64,000 nt of DNA. Origin: Bifidobacterium breve (GTDB lineage Bacteria > Actinomycetota > Acidimicrobiia > Acidimicrobiales > Ilumatobacteraceae). Under the pieces are notes generated by a model. It searched no databases and was not told the DNA's origin. It saw only the letters and a list, made by a program, of their open reading frames with translations. Made by a program: the position numbers and the translations under genes. Each line of letters opens with the position of its first letter. Within the stretch, counting starts at the first letter, position 1. Below are positions 46,186 to 56,597 of this stretch, one piece after another. The stretch covers positions 1-64,000 of the forward strand of contig CAMDLK010000001.1 of the NCBI GenBank assembly GCA_945901725.1, read 5' to 3'.

Positions 46186-47280
46186 TTACGGCCGAACTTC
46201 GTAGAAGGCGTTTACAGAATGCTCCACGTCAAGTTTCTTGAACTGAGTAAACCCAGCATCACGAGCCATGGCCTCTGCCTTAACAGCTGAAAGCCCTAAA
46301 GTTCCCAGCCCTTCCCCGCCGTCTTCGGACATCGCAGAAGACATACAGCTAAGAACACTGATTCCGTAGAGCAAGGAAGCCATCGGATTCTTCGAGACGT
46401 TCAATTCAAGAGAATCATGAGCCTTGATGTCAACCAGCAACCAAGTTCCATCGTTTTTGAGGGCTTTGCGAATGGTCTTCATCATCTCGGTGGGGTGAGT
46501 CATGTCATGAATGCAGTCAAAAGTACAAACGAGGTCGTAACTGTTGTCATCTGCGATCGGCTTATCTCGAGGGTCAAAGAATGACACGTTCGAGATTTTT
46601 GCATCGACCTTGCGCTCTTCTGCGCGCTCTAAAGCAAATTTCGATATATCAAAGCCTTCAATAATGCTCTTAGGAAAGGTTGAACCCATTAGCAATGCCG
46701 CACCACCAGATCCGCATCCAATGTCCGCAACACGAGCTCCGACAGTCAACTTTTCCTGAATTCCTTCAAGTGCAGGAATTACCATCGGTATCAAGAAATT
46801 TTGGTTCCACGGCTCGAAACTACGTTCGATTCCAACAGCACCTTCTGGGCCGTGCGAGTCGTAGTCGTGCCCAACACCGGTGCGAAATGCTTCAGGCATC
46901 GCTTTCAGTGCGCCCATTGTTTGTGGAAGGCGGTGAAACATTCCCATCCCGTACGCAGGATGATTTGGCGTTGCTAACACTGCGACACCTTCTGGAGACA
47001 GATGAAAGACCGGAGGAGTCGCCGACAGATCAGCGCACGTCACGATGCGAGCTGCCACCTGGTTATGTAGCCATTCACGTACCCAACGCTCATGTAACCC
47101 GGCCTTTGCTGCCAAAGATTCAGAAGTATCCCCGTCAACCGACGTTGCCATCACCTCGTACAGACCGAGACGATCACCAAGGTGAATCATTCCCGCTGTC
47201 ACTGCACCTTCTAGTTTGCTGAAAATGCCAAATGAAAACATTTTCAGAGCATCTGCATCAAGATCACGTTGTTCTGTCAT
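46186..47280 (-). CDS. Class I SAM-dependent methyltransferase with N-terminal winged-helix-like region
   Basis: VADIGCGSGGAALLMGSTFP, YDLVCTFDCIHDMTHP. Confidence 0.9.
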   Translation of the reverse strand: MTEQRDLDADALKMFSFGIFSKLEGAVTAGMIHLGDRLGLYEVMATSVDGDTSESLAAKAGLHERWVREWLHNQVAARIVTCADLSATPPVFHLSPEGVAVLATPNHPAYGMGMFHRLPQTMGALKAMPEAFRTGVGHDYDSHGPEGAVGIERSFEPWNQNFLIPMVIPALEGIQEKLTVGARVADIGCGSGGAALLMGSTFPKSIIEGFDISKFALERAEERKVDAKISNVSFFDPRDKPIADDNSYDLVCTFDCIHDMTHPTEMMKTIRKALKNDGTWLLVDIKAHDSLELNVSKNPMASLLYGISVLSCMSSAMSEDGGEGLGTLGLSAVKAEAMARDAGFTQFKKLDVEHSVNAFYEVRP

Positions 47281-47318
47281 AACGGCAATCTACGACATAA
47301 ACCGCACCTGGTGATTAC

Positions 47319-48005
47319 TCAGTACGTGCGCAACTCTTTCGGAAGATGTTCATTTCCGGACAACTGGCTGAGCCCAAAGGTCATACCGTCACCAATCTCA
47401 AACAACTCCAAACGATTCACAGTTGCATGTCCAATAACGAGCCTCTCCCATTCCCACGGCGTGGGAGGAAAGCCAAGCATGTGGCAAATGCTTACGCTGC
47501 TAGTTCCAGCATGAGCCACGAGCAATATTCGAATATCGGGCTGGAAGGCAGAAGTCTTTTTCCAAATTGGTAATTCAGTATCAGCCCTCACAACACCGTG
47601 TTCTTCTAGAAACAGACTGACGCCCACATTGATGCGCTGCACAAAATCCGATACGGCTTCTCCGCCATCAAGCCCACCCCACCGTTCATGGGATGGTTTT
47701 GCTTTTTCAGATTTATAGGCCTCAATAGCCTTCTCTTCTGGAGTGCCGTGCCAAATGGGATTTCGAATCTCTTCTAGCCACGGAGCAATAACCATTTCCT
47801 TATTCAACGACGCAAGTATCGGAGCAGCTGTCTGCTGTGTTCGCACCAAGGGCGACACGAAGACCTCATCAAAATGTTCGTCTGCAGCCCATTTTCCCAA
47901 CAACGACGCTTGCTCGTGCCCGCGAACAGTCAAGGGCGGATTATCAACATTCAACTTGTCGCGAACCCACTCTGGTTCTGCATGGCGAACAAATACAATT
48001 TCCAT
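47319..48005 (-). CDS. Histidine phosphatase family protein
   Basis: MEIVFVRHAEPEW, VSPLVRTQQTAAPIL, LLVAHAGTSSVSI. Confidence 0.87.
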   Translation of the reverse strand: MEIVFVRHAEPEWVRDKLNVDNPPLTVRGHEQASLLGKWAADEHFDEVFVSPLVRTQQTAAPILASLNKEMVIAPWLEEIRNPIWHGTPEEKAIEAYKSEKAKPSHERWGGLDGGEAVSDFVQRINVGVSLFLEEHGVVRADTELPIWKKTSAFQPDIRILLVAHAGTSSVSICHMLGFPPTPWEWERLVIGHATVNRLELFEIGDGMTFGLSQLSGNEHLPKELRTY

Positions 48006-48042
48006 CTAGTGAACTGTAGAGCGTGCCGACACGTGACGACCG

Positions 48043-48780
48043 TTATTGACCTGAAATTGTGAAATCAATTCCACAATTATCAAAGGCACGTTGAAACTGA
48101 CGTTGATACTGTGCGTTATCTGTGTCGGGACTGCTCACGTCATAGGTGTCAGATAGGGCGATACCCAAACATGTTGCTTCATTATCTGTAATCGTGAGAC
48201 CGAATTGAGTTGCAATCATCTTTCCAATAACAGTCAACTCAGAGGAATCATCCAATGGACTGACTATCGGATCTGTCGCAGTTGGGCTCGGTATCGGAGC
48301 CATCGGCAAAGTGATTTCAGAATCAGTTGGTGGCTGCTGGGTGGATGGCATGCCACATTTACTTATCAACTGACCTTCAACTGCATTTGATTGACGGAGA
48401 GTCACTTCGGAGCCGAGGTCATAGGCCGCAGACACAGCCTCGCTGATGTCAAGTGCTCTGTTCACATCCCAATCGATCTTGTCCATTACTGAGATAAACA
48501 AGGAAATCTTCTTTGCCACTATTGATGCTTCATTAGAGATTGATTTCTCCGTGACTGCATTAACGGCTCTTTCGTAGGCCGCATTTGAATCGGATCGTAA
48601 TTGGGCGTATCTGTCTTCTGAGAAATTGTCTAGACCTTGCGAAAAACCACTCACGTAATCGGAAATAGAAATATCTGAACTACACGATGAATTCTGGTCA
48701 CTCGAACAAGACGCGAGGACAGACAAGGCACCAAATATCAGTACTGCACTGCAGCGGGACACATATCGATAAAGGAGCAC
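48043..48780 (-). CDS. Putative lipoprotein of unknown function
   Basis: N-terminal hydrophobic segment with lipobox LASC (SVLASCSSDQNS). Confidence 0.7.
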   Translation of the reverse strand: MLLYRYVSRCSAVLIFGALSVLASCSSDQNSSCSSDISISDYVSGFSQGLDNFSEDRYAQLRSDSNAAYERAVNAVTEKSISNEASIVAKKISLFISVMDKIDWDVNRALDISEAVSAAYDLGSEVTLRQSNAVEGQLISKCGMPSTQQPPTDSEITLPMAPIPSPTATDPIVSPLDDSSELTVIGKMIATQFGLTITDNEATCLGIALSDTYDVSSPDTDNAQYQRQFQRAFDNCGIDFTISGQ

Positions 48781-48833
48781 TTATCCATTCTGCCAGTACC
48801 GCACCAGACAGCACAGCCACCTAAAGTTCCAAT

Positions 48834-49328
48834 ATGAACAAAGTAGACGTAACTATGGCCATCTTGCGCGGGTCGGTCGGTGCTTCGATTGCGTATCACG
48901 GGATTAACAAAGCAAAAGGTCTCGCGGGTACTGCTTCGTGGTTCAAAAGCATTGGAATGAAATGGCCGAACCAGCAGGCGGTTATCGCAGCGTCAACTGA
49001 AGTCATTGCGGGAGTGCTCTTAATCTTCGGATTAGTTACCCCCCTTTCTTGCATCGCTGTTATTGCGCTCATGGCAGTCGCAATCGCCACAGTCCATGCA
49101 CGCGTCGGCTATTTCATCTTCCTGCCGAACGGCGGATGGGAATACTGCGCATCAATTATCGCGGTTGCAACAGCTATAGGCGTCACTGGTCCTGGGTCGT
49201 GGTCTGTCGACAATGCGTGGGGAATCAATCAATCGTTGGGTCTCGTTGCCTTACCCATAGGTGTCATTTGTGCGGTGTGTCATTTGGCGCTCTGCTGGCG
49301 ACCACTAACGAACAATCCTTCGGCATAG
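48834..49328 (+). CDS. DoxX-like membrane protein
   Basis: ILRGSVGASIAYHGINKAKGLAGTASWFKSIGMKWP, four hydrophobic segments. Confidence 0.82.
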   Translation: MNKVDVTMAILRGSVGASIAYHGINKAKGLAGTASWFKSIGMKWPNQQAVIAASTEVIAGVLLIFGLVTPLSCIAVIALMAVAIATVHARVGYFIFLPNGGWEYCASIIAVATAIGVTGPGSWSVDNAWGINQSLGLVALPIGVICAVCHLALCWRPLTNNPSA

Positions 49329-49338
49329 CATTCATATC

Positions 49339-49860
49339 GTGTTCGTTAAGAAATTTACTCGCGTTCTTCTCACAGCTATCTGTGTTCTTATAGCCGCAAT
49401 GTGGGTGTATGCATACGGCTTCGCGCCTCGAGAGAGCTTCAACAAAATCTATGACACTGCGTGGCAAGCAAGGTCTCAAGCTCATTGCAAGAAAGCCGAG
49501 AACATTCGTTTCTCATTCGAAGATCTCACTCCAATGAAAGCCGATGACCCTCTCGCATTGAAAGCCAAAGCCAAAGTTGTGAAGGCAGCAACCGATGCTC
49601 TTGAGAATGCCATCAATTTGATTGCAGCTGATATTCCTTCAGATGCAAAAGGAAAAGAACTTGTTCCAGCTTGGATCAAGGATTATCGCCTCTACATTTC
49701 GGATCGTCGAGCCTTTGAAGTAGCGCTACAGAACGCAGTGACACGCCCATTTTTCGCAGAGAGCGAAATAGAAGGTGTTCCTGTAAGTGAGCGAATTAGT
49801 AAATTCGCACGTGAGAATGACATGAAGACATGTCAGACTCCATACGACTTATCCGTTTAG
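49339..49860 (+). CDS. Hypothetical membrane-anchored/secreted protein
   Basis: N-terminal TM FTRVLLTAICVLIAAMWVYAYG; TAGCAT-N7-GTG. Confidence 0.65.
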   Translation: MFVKKFTRVLLTAICVLIAAMWVYAYGFAPRESFNKIYDTAWQARSQAHCKKAENIRFSFEDLTPMKADDPLALKAKAKVVKAATDALENAINLIAADIPSDAKGKELVPAWIKDYRLYISDRRAFEVALQNAVTRPFFAESEIEGVPVSERISKFARENDMKTCQTPYDLSV

Positions 49861-50477
49861 TCGACTGATACCCAACCGAGGTCAGGGTCGTGTCGCCGTA
49901 CAACACGAGCAGGAGAACCAACTGCGACTGAATAGTCAGGTATGTCATGAGTGACGACTGCATTGGCACCAATGACTACATGTTTTCCAATGGTCACACC
50001 CGGTAGCACTACTGCGCCGTAACCAAGCCAAGACCCGTCGCCAATCACCACTGCCCGTTCTGGCTGTGACTGCTGCGAAATAGGTCGCGATATGTCTTCG
50101 TATCCATGGTTCTGATCAGTGATGTATACATGGTGTCCAGTCCATACGTCATTACCAATGGTGATCGAGAAGTGACCCACGATGCCGCTTCCTCGGCCAA
50201 TCAGGCATCTGTCTCCTATCGACACGACGATGTCTGAAATACACTCTTGGCCCGGAACCATTCCCGCCGACAAAGCAACATCTGGACCTATCAATGTGTC
50301 GCTACCGATAGAGATATACCGCTCGTTAAAGATGGTTGTGGGCTTCCACATAATCATGCTCCGCTCGCCAAATGCAGCGAACTTCTTACCTCTAACGTCA
50401 CTCGCGCTTGTAGAAGCCCAAAAGGAAAGACGCCTGTTGATGTCAACATAAATCCGACCAATCAACTGTCCCAACAT
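49857..50477 (-). CDS. Hexapeptide-repeat acyltransferase (LbH family)
   Basis: TGHHVYITDQNHGYEDI, GDGSWLGYGAVVLPGVTIGKHVVIGANAVVTHDIPDYSVAVGSPARVV; start MLGQLIGR with TAGCGT-N7-ATG. Confidence 0.88.
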   Translation of the reverse strand: MLGQLIGRIYVDINRRLSFWASTSASDVRGKKFAAFGERSMIMWKPTTIFNERYISIGSDTLIGPDVALSAGMVPGQECISDIVVSIGDRCLIGRGSGIVGHFSITIGNDVWTGHHVYITDQNHGYEDISRPISQQSQPERAVVIGDGSWLGYGAVVLPGVTIGKHVVIGANAVVTHDIPDYSVAVGSPARVVRRHDPDLGWVSVD

Positions 50478-50525
50478 AGGGAACACGCTAGTGACCAAGC
50501 AGGGGCCAACGACTACCGTATTTTC

Positions 50526-51953
50526 ATGCAGAACAAGCCACAATCATTTGCAACCAACCGCGGCTCCATCACCGGGCTCATCTCTCCCACTGGAAGTTGC
50601 GAGTTCTTGGGAATTCCATTTGCTACAGCCAAAAGGCTGGAGAATCCGATTGATATCTCTTCGTGGGATGACAATTTTGATGCAACGGCATACGGACCCA
50701 TTTGTCCTCAGACTCCGGGGATGCTGGAAATGGCATTGAACATGGATGCGTCACATATGAAAGAAGAGTGCCTCAACCTGAATGTGTACACCCCTCGCAT
50801 GACGACAGAAGGAATGTCGCTACCAGTTCTCTTCTGGATTCATGGCGGCGCATACACAAATGGAGCTGGTTCTGTGGCGTGGTACCACGGCGCTTCATTA
50901 GCGTCACGCGAGACTGTTGTTGTCACAATCAATTACCGCTTGGGACCTCTAGGTTTTCTCGGTGACGGAAACTACGGAACGCTTGACATGTTGTCTGCAC
51001 TTCGGTGGGTACAACGAAACATTTCAGCTTTCGGTGGTAACGAAAAAAATGTAACCATTTTTGGTGAATCTGCTGGCGGATCGGCCGTGGTCTCATTGTT
51101 GGCCAGTCCTGAAATTGAAGGACTCGCCCATAAGGCATGGGCCATGAGCCCGTCTATTGGGCAACTTCGCAATAGACCTCGCGCTATCGAGTTGCAGAAG
51201 CAATTCATTGAACTAGCAGGCCTATCAACCATGGATGATGTTAAGTCAATGTCGGTAGACGACATTCTTGCCACGCAACAAAAGCAGATGGCATCACCAA
51301 CTAAGGCTTTTGACTTCTATGCGCCTACAGCGGGCGGTGTATCTCTCAGCAATGACATCCTTGCTTCTGCTGCGAGCTCACCTATCCCACTTGTTGTAGG
51401 CACCAATAGAGACGAAAACAAACTGTGGTCAACTTTTGACCCATCATTGGCTGACGCAGATGATGCACGCTGGAAAGCATTTACCGATGAAACATTTGGC
51501 GCACGTGGACAGCAGGCACGCGATGCATACCGAGCACTGCGGCCGGGTGAATCCGCAAGGGATTTGATGTCAGCCGTAAGTACAGACACTGGTTTTCGCC
51601 AACCAGCACAACGTCTGTGCGAAGCCCGAGCTGAGAGCGAAGTTCCGACATGGATGTACTGGTTCACATGGCCGACTCCTGCCTTTGGGGGTGCTGTTGG
51701 TTGTTGCCATGCCCTTGATATTCCCTTTGCATTCGACAATCTCGATGCAGAAGGCGTCTTGATGATGACCGGGGATGGCGAAGAACGGAATCAAATTGCA
51801 GACAGGTTCGCCTCTGAAATAGTTTCCTTCGCAACTCATGGCCATCCGAGTTGGAGTCAGTTCAATACGAAAGATCGACCTACATTGGTAATCGATACGG
51901 AGACAAAACTTGCCCACGACCCCGAGCCAGAGATTCGCGTACTATTCGTCTAA
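50526..51953 (+). CDS. Carboxylesterase family (type-B) protein
   Basis: NVYTPRMTTEGMSLPVLFWIHGGAYTNGAGS, TIFGESAGGSAVVSLL; start 50526 with TACCGT-N6-ATG. Confidence 0.92.
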   Translation: MQNKPQSFATNRGSITGLISPTGSCEFLGIPFATAKRLENPIDISSWDDNFDATAYGPICPQTPGMLEMALNMDASHMKEECLNLNVYTPRMTTEGMSLPVLFWIHGGAYTNGAGSVAWYHGASLASRETVVVTINYRLGPLGFLGDGNYGTLDMLSALRWVQRNISAFGGNEKNVTIFGESAGGSAVVSLLASPEIEGLAHKAWAMSPSIGQLRNRPRAIELQKQFIELAGLSTMDDVKSMSVDDILATQQKQMASPTKAFDFYAPTAGGVSLSNDILASAASSPIPLVVGTNRDENKLWSTFDPSLADADDARWKAFTDETFGARGQQARDAYRALRPGESARDLMSAVSTDTGFRQPAQRLCEARAESEVPTWMYWFTWPTPAFGGAVGCCHALDIPFAFDNLDAEGVLMMTGDGEERNQIADRFASEIVSFATHGHPSWSQFNTKDRPTLVIDTETKLAHDPEPEIRVLFV

Positions 51954-52007
51954 GTGACAAACGACTCAATCCGTGAGTCAAAGAATCGCCAATAGCCTTA
52001 TGGGCTC

Positions 52008-52838
52008 ATGGAGATTCCGAAAATGTCTAGCCCTCGCGTCAAGGTTCTCGTACCTCATCTCATTGAACGCAAGAATTCTTCTGAGGTTTTGACCATGGTC
52101 ACCGCCTATGACTCAACATTTGCTTCCATAGTTGATGAAGCCGGAGTTGATCTCATTCTTGTAGGCGATTCAGTGGCGACAGTGATGCAAGGACAAAAAA
52201 CAACTCTCTGTGTGTCCATGGAACATATGGAATACCACGTCCAGATGGTTGCATCCGTGAAACCCAAAGCCTTGATTGTCGGAGATTTGCCATTTGGCTC
52301 GTATCAAGCATCTGCAAAGGACGCTGTCCGTAATGCCATTCGGTTGGTAAAAGCTGGAGCCGAGATCGTAAAACTCGAAGGCGGCCTTCATGTACAAGAA
52401 GCGATTGAAGCAATTGTTCGGGCCGACATTCCTGTGATGGGACACATTGGTTTAACTCCACAGAGCTATCACCGTATGGGTGGAAACAAAGTGCAAGGTC
52501 GAGAAGAAGGCACGCAATCAGGAAGCCGAGACCGAATCTTGGCTGATGCGCGTGCTGTAGAAAACGCTGGTGTGTGTTCATTCGTCATTGAGGCTGTTCC
52601 TGCGGAGCTAGCAACTGAAATAACGGCCACAGCTCAAGTCCCCACCATTGGCATTGGTGCTGGGGTGAACTGCGATGGACAAGTTCTCGTGTTGCATGAT
52701 CTTCTCGGTTTATCCGAGCGGTCATTCAAATTCGCTAAGGCGTATAGCAATCTCAGACAGATCTCGCTTAAAGCGGTTTCAGAATATGTCTCCGATGTTC
52801 AACATCGGCGCTTCCCTGACGCCACTAATAGTTTCTGA
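52008..52838 (+). CDS. panB: 3-methyl-2-oxobutanoate hydroxymethyltransferase
   Basis: MVTAYDSTFASIVDEAGVDLILVGDS, MGHIGLTPQSYHRMGG; start may be 52023. Confidence 0.95.
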   Translation: MEIPKMSSPRVKVLVPHLIERKNSSEVLTMVTAYDSTFASIVDEAGVDLILVGDSVATVMQGQKTTLCVSMEHMEYHVQMVASVKPKALIVGDLPFGSYQASAKDAVRNAIRLVKAGAEIVKLEGGLHVQEAIEAIVRADIPVMGHIGLTPQSYHRMGGNKVQGREEGTQSGSRDRILADARAVENAGVCSFVIEAVPAELATEITATAQVPTIGIGAGVNCDGQVLVLHDLLGLSERSFKFAKAYSNLRQISLKAVSEYVSDVQHRRFPDATNSF

Positions 52839-52843
52839 CTCTA

Positions 52844-53683
52844 ATGAGAGTCATACGGTCCATCTCGGAAATGCAGAAGTGGAGAACTGTTGAACATTCA
52901 GCTGGACATTCCGTCGGCTTCGTGCCCACCATGGGAGCGCTCCACCAGGGTCATGCAGAACTCTTCTCACAAAGCGTGAGCGAGAACGAACGAACTGTGG
53001 TCTCGATATTTGTGAATTCATTGCAATTCAACAGCGTGGCCGACCTAGAGGCTTATCCACGTCAACTCGAACAAGACAAGGTGATTGCTGAACAACAAAG
53101 TGTCGATGTACTTTTTGTTCCCGATCACGAGGAGATGTACCCGAATGGATTTGCGTCCACAGTTTCTGCTGGTCCGATTGCGCAGCACATGGAGGGGCTG
53201 CATCGACCGGGACATTTCGACGGGGTGGCCACAGTTGTTGTCAAACTCCTGAATGCTGTGATGCCTGATGTTGCTTATTTCGGCCTTAAAGATTTTCAGC
53301 AACTTGCAGTCATTCGCAGTGTCGTACGAGACCTAAACATAAAGTGCGATGTTCGTGGCGTTCCAACTGTCCGAAATGGGATCGGGCTAGCCCTCTCTAG
53401 CCGGAACAGCAGATTATCGACAGATCGCTTGGAGCAAGCTTCGATTATTTACTCACTCTTGAACGAAATGGCTAATCAAGCCAGAAGCAACGTGACATCA
53501 ACGCTCACTCTTCAGAATCATTTCAATGAACGAATGAAATCGGTCTCCGGCACAAAGCTGGAATACGTCGAAGTTGTCGATTCCGATTCTCTCCTGCCTG
53601 CAACAACTGCACAGAAGGGCACAACTATCTGCGTTGCTGTGTGGTTTGATGACGTGAGATTAATCGACAACATCAGCATCTGA
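52844..53683 (+). CDS. panC: Pantoate--beta-alanine ligase
   Basis: VGFVPTMGALHQGHAELF, FGLKDFQQLAVIRSVVRDLN. Confidence 0.95.
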   Translation: MRVIRSISEMQKWRTVEHSAGHSVGFVPTMGALHQGHAELFSQSVSENERTVVSIFVNSLQFNSVADLEAYPRQLEQDKVIAEQQSVDVLFVPDHEEMYPNGFASTVSAGPIAQHMEGLHRPGHFDGVATVVVKLLNAVMPDVAYFGLKDFQQLAVIRSVVRDLNIKCDVRGVPTVRNGIGLALSSRNSRLSTDRLEQASIIYSLLNEMANQARSNVTSTLTLQNHFNERMKSVSGTKLEYVEVVDSDSLLPATTAQKGTTICVAVWFDDVRLIDNISI

Positions 53684-53703
53684 TCTCCGCCTAATCTTTC
53701 AAT

Positions 53704-55095
53704 ATGGAGAAAGCTTTTGCGCAGTGGCCCCGATCACTATGGGCTGACAATTCACTGAAGTGGGATTTCCCAGAGATTGAACTATCTAATTCTTTCGATG
53801 TTGTCATTGTCGGGGCTGGCTACAGCGGCTTATGGACCGCGCATCATCTGCTCAACTTTAATCCGAGCCTTTCAGTAGCAATTCTTGACGCCCGTCAACC
53901 AGGTTTCGGAGCAAGCGGACGCAACGGAGGTTGGTGTAGTGCCTTTAGTCCGATGTCATTGGAAGCTGTTGCAAGTCAGTCCGACAGACAAGGTGCAATA
54001 GAACTACAGAATGCTCTTGTTGCTTCAGTCGATGAGATTGGTTCCTATGTTGCTAATTCCGGAATCGATTGTGGATGGCACAAGGGCGGCACGCTGTCGT
54101 TTGCATCGAGCCAATTGCAACTACAGAGGATCAAAGAGACCATAGAGATGTCTCGTGCCTTCGGTTACGACGATTCATTCATGACTTACTTAACATCAGA
54201 CCAAGCTGAGAATCGAGTACGTATTCGCGGCTCCCACGGTGCTTCATACAGCCCACACTGTGCAGCGCTGCACCCCGCACAGTTGATTGATGGTCTCGTG
54301 AATCAATTGCTGACCAGAAACGTTCAATTCTTCGGTTCATCTCAGGTCACAGATATCAACCCTCATCAGATATTGGCCAACACATCCCATGGAACTATCT
54401 CGATTGACACCAAATGGATAGTCCGTGCCACGGAGGGCTTCACAGCCCGAATGAAGCAATACCGCCGAGACGTTGCACCGCTGTATTCATACATGATCGC
54501 CACAGAGCCATTGTCGGATTCGCAATGGCGAGACATCGGTTGGACAAATAGGGAAACTGTGTCTGATGGCCGCAACTTGGTCATTTACGTACAGAGAACA
54601 TCAGACGGACGAATTGCATACGGAGGACGTGGTGCTCCGTATAAGTTCGCTAGTCGTATCGGTTCAAATTTTGATAACAATCCGAAGATTCACTCGTTGA
54701 TTGAAAAGTCAATGCGAGAGATGTTTCCGTCAATAGATGATGTTGCGGTAACCCATAGATGGGGTGGTGCACTCGGTGTACATCGAGACTGGTTTGCATC
54801 GGCGAAAGTTGATCACACGACCCACATTGCTTCACTGGGTGGATATGTAGGCGACGGTGTTGCTTTCAGCTATGTGGCAGCAAGAGAAGTCGCAAGAAAC
54901 ATTGTTGGCGAGGGTCAACATGAACGTCCCCTGCCCATCGTTAATCACGTCTCTCCCCGATGGGAACCTGAACCGTTTCGTTATGTCGGCATTAACTCAA
55001 TTTTGCGTTTAACGGAACGAGCAGACGAGACGGAGAGACTTACAGGCCGCAAGAACCGTTTCGTGAATTGGCTATTAGGGAGACTGATTCCTTAG
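53704..55095 (+). CDS. FAD-dependent oxidoreductase (DAO family, PuuB-like)
   Basis: DVVIVGAGYSGLWTAHHLL, GFGASGRNGGWCSAF; TAATCT-N6-ATG. Confidence 0.9.
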   Translation: MEKAFAQWPRSLWADNSLKWDFPEIELSNSFDVVIVGAGYSGLWTAHHLLNFNPSLSVAILDARQPGFGASGRNGGWCSAFSPMSLEAVASQSDRQGAIELQNALVASVDEIGSYVANSGIDCGWHKGGTLSFASSQLQLQRIKETIEMSRAFGYDDSFMTYLTSDQAENRVRIRGSHGASYSPHCAALHPAQLIDGLVNQLLTRNVQFFGSSQVTDINPHQILANTSHGTISIDTKWIVRATEGFTARMKQYRRDVAPLYSYMIATEPLSDSQWRDIGWTNRETVSDGRNLVIYVQRTSDGRIAYGGRGAPYKFASRIGSNFDNNPKIHSLIEKSMREMFPSIDDVAVTHRWGGALGVHRDWFASAKVDHTTHIASLGGYVGDGVAFSYVAAREVARNIVGEGQHERPLPIVNHVSPRWEPEPFRYVGINSILRLTERADETERLTGRKNRFVNWLLGRLIP

Positions 55096-56579
55096 CGGTG
55101 TAGTTTTTCGTCAGTTTGATGAACTCGTAAACGCACAGTGAACGCGGAATCTCCGGACAAGATTCCTGAACGGCCAAAAAGCCTTCCGTTCTCCCAGTTT
55201 GAAAGGCCCAGCTCTGGACGTAGCAGCGAAAATTGTCCATCTACCCAGCGTGTAAAACCGTCTCCGAAGAATGGTGCATTGGTTAACGACCACACTCTTT
55301 CTTGTTCCATATCGTTCTCAGAAATCATGCTCACGATGAACTGAGGACTGTACATATTGAAGAGTTCTACGGCTTCATTAATGTCCTCCACAAGAACAAT
55401 TGCAAACTCTGGGTTCTCTTCCCATTCATATTCTGTGCCTAAAGATTCAACACTGGCAACTGTGACTTGTTGTTCAGACATCTCCCCCTCTGAACGTCGT
55501 ACTGCAATGTTGACATCGGTAGGCATGAATTCTTCGGCCCCTTGAATGGCATGTACGCGTGGTCGCGTGCCGCGTGCAGATGCAGCCATCTCAGCAGCTT
55601 TCAGAACTATCGGAACATGAACAGGTGCCAAATCGCGAATCACGGCAACAACGTTCAAGGTATTGCATACTTTGCGATCAAGACTATGAAGCACTGATGT
55701 TTCCAAGCGATCTAGGCTCGCATCCTCACCCACAATCATCCATGCCCCACCCGTACCGTGGAGACTTACAGGTACTCCCGATTGTTGCGCAATAGAACCC
55801 AATTCTGAAACAGCGGTACCTGATCCACGCGCTACTGCAAGTCCAAGTCGTGAATCAGAAAACAAACTCCAGCCAGCTGCATGTTCCGGTGAATTCAGAA
55901 GAACAACTGCATCTATGGGCAGTCCTGCTTCTATGAGTGAAGGTCGAATAATGACATCCATCATCGCGTTTGCGGTTCCGAGGGCATCGCTCCCAATACG
56001 AAACACAACAGCGTTTCCACCTTTCAATACCCCAGTGGCATCAGCGAACACGTTTGGTCGACCTTCGAACACGAAACCCAATACTCCAAGTGGTGCAACA
56101 CGTTGTTCAACCGACCAGCCGACATGTTCAGTCCGCGACGTTACAGAATCTCGCGACATCGATGCATCTCGCCACATCAACAACGCTGCAATCATGTCGC
56201 GCCTCATATTCTCTGAAAGCACAAGTCGGGTTACTGAACGACCTCGAGCACGAGCGGATTCTTCATCTCGCTGATTCGCTTGAAGTACCTTGCTAAACCG
56301 AGCCTCGTCTTGAAGTGCTTCAGCCGCCAGTCCAAAGAATTCATTGATCGCTTCATCAGATACATCCGACAGCAGAGCGAAAGCCCTCGATGCCGATGAG
56401 ACAGCTTCATCAACAAGTTCAACAACAGCTTTCGGAAGTCGGCGAATTTGGCCATTGTGAGACAAAGCCAGAACCTGGTCACCCGGCTCGAGAGATTCAG
56501 CGAATTCCTGAGAAATGACAGTTCTGTGTCGCCCAATGGCAACTAAATCTCCGGCTCGAAGTAGTGCGTCACTTGTCAT
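55092..56579 (-). CDS. Divergent glutamate-5-semialdehyde dehydrogenase (ProA)-like aldehyde dehydrogenase
   Basis: RVAPLGVLGFVFEGRPNVFADATGVLKGGNAVVFRIG and KVCNTLNVV; about 495 aa with N-terminal extension. Confidence 0.78.
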   Translation of the reverse strand: MTSDALLRAGDLVAIGRHRTVISQEFAESLEPGDQVLALSHNGQIRRLPKAVVELVDEAVSSASRAFALLSDVSDEAINEFFGLAAEALQDEARFSKVLQANQRDEESARARGRSVTRLVLSENMRRDMIAALLMWRDASMSRDSVTSRTEHVGWSVEQRVAPLGVLGFVFEGRPNVFADATGVLKGGNAVVFRIGSDALGTANAMMDVIIRPSLIEAGLPIDAVVLLNSPEHAAGWSLFSDSRLGLAVARGSGTAVSELGSIAQQSGVPVSLHGTGGAWMIVGEDASLDRLETSVLHSLDRKVCNTLNVVAVIRDLAPVHVPIVLKAAEMAASARGTRPRVHAIQGAEEFMPTDVNIAVRRSEGEMSEQQVTVASVESLGTEYEWEENPEFAIVLVEDINEAVELFNMYSPQFIVSMISENDMEQERVWSLTNAPFFGDGFTRWVDGQFSLLRPELGLSNWENGRLFGRSGILSGDSAFTVRLRVHQTDEKLHR

Positions 56580-56597
56580 TGTTCTATTCTGCTGTGT

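Noticed and set aside
50247-50525. N-terminal extension of the carboxylesterase ORF
   Set aside because: Antisense to the LbH acyltransferase; TACCGT-N6-ATG at 50526 supports the shorter form.
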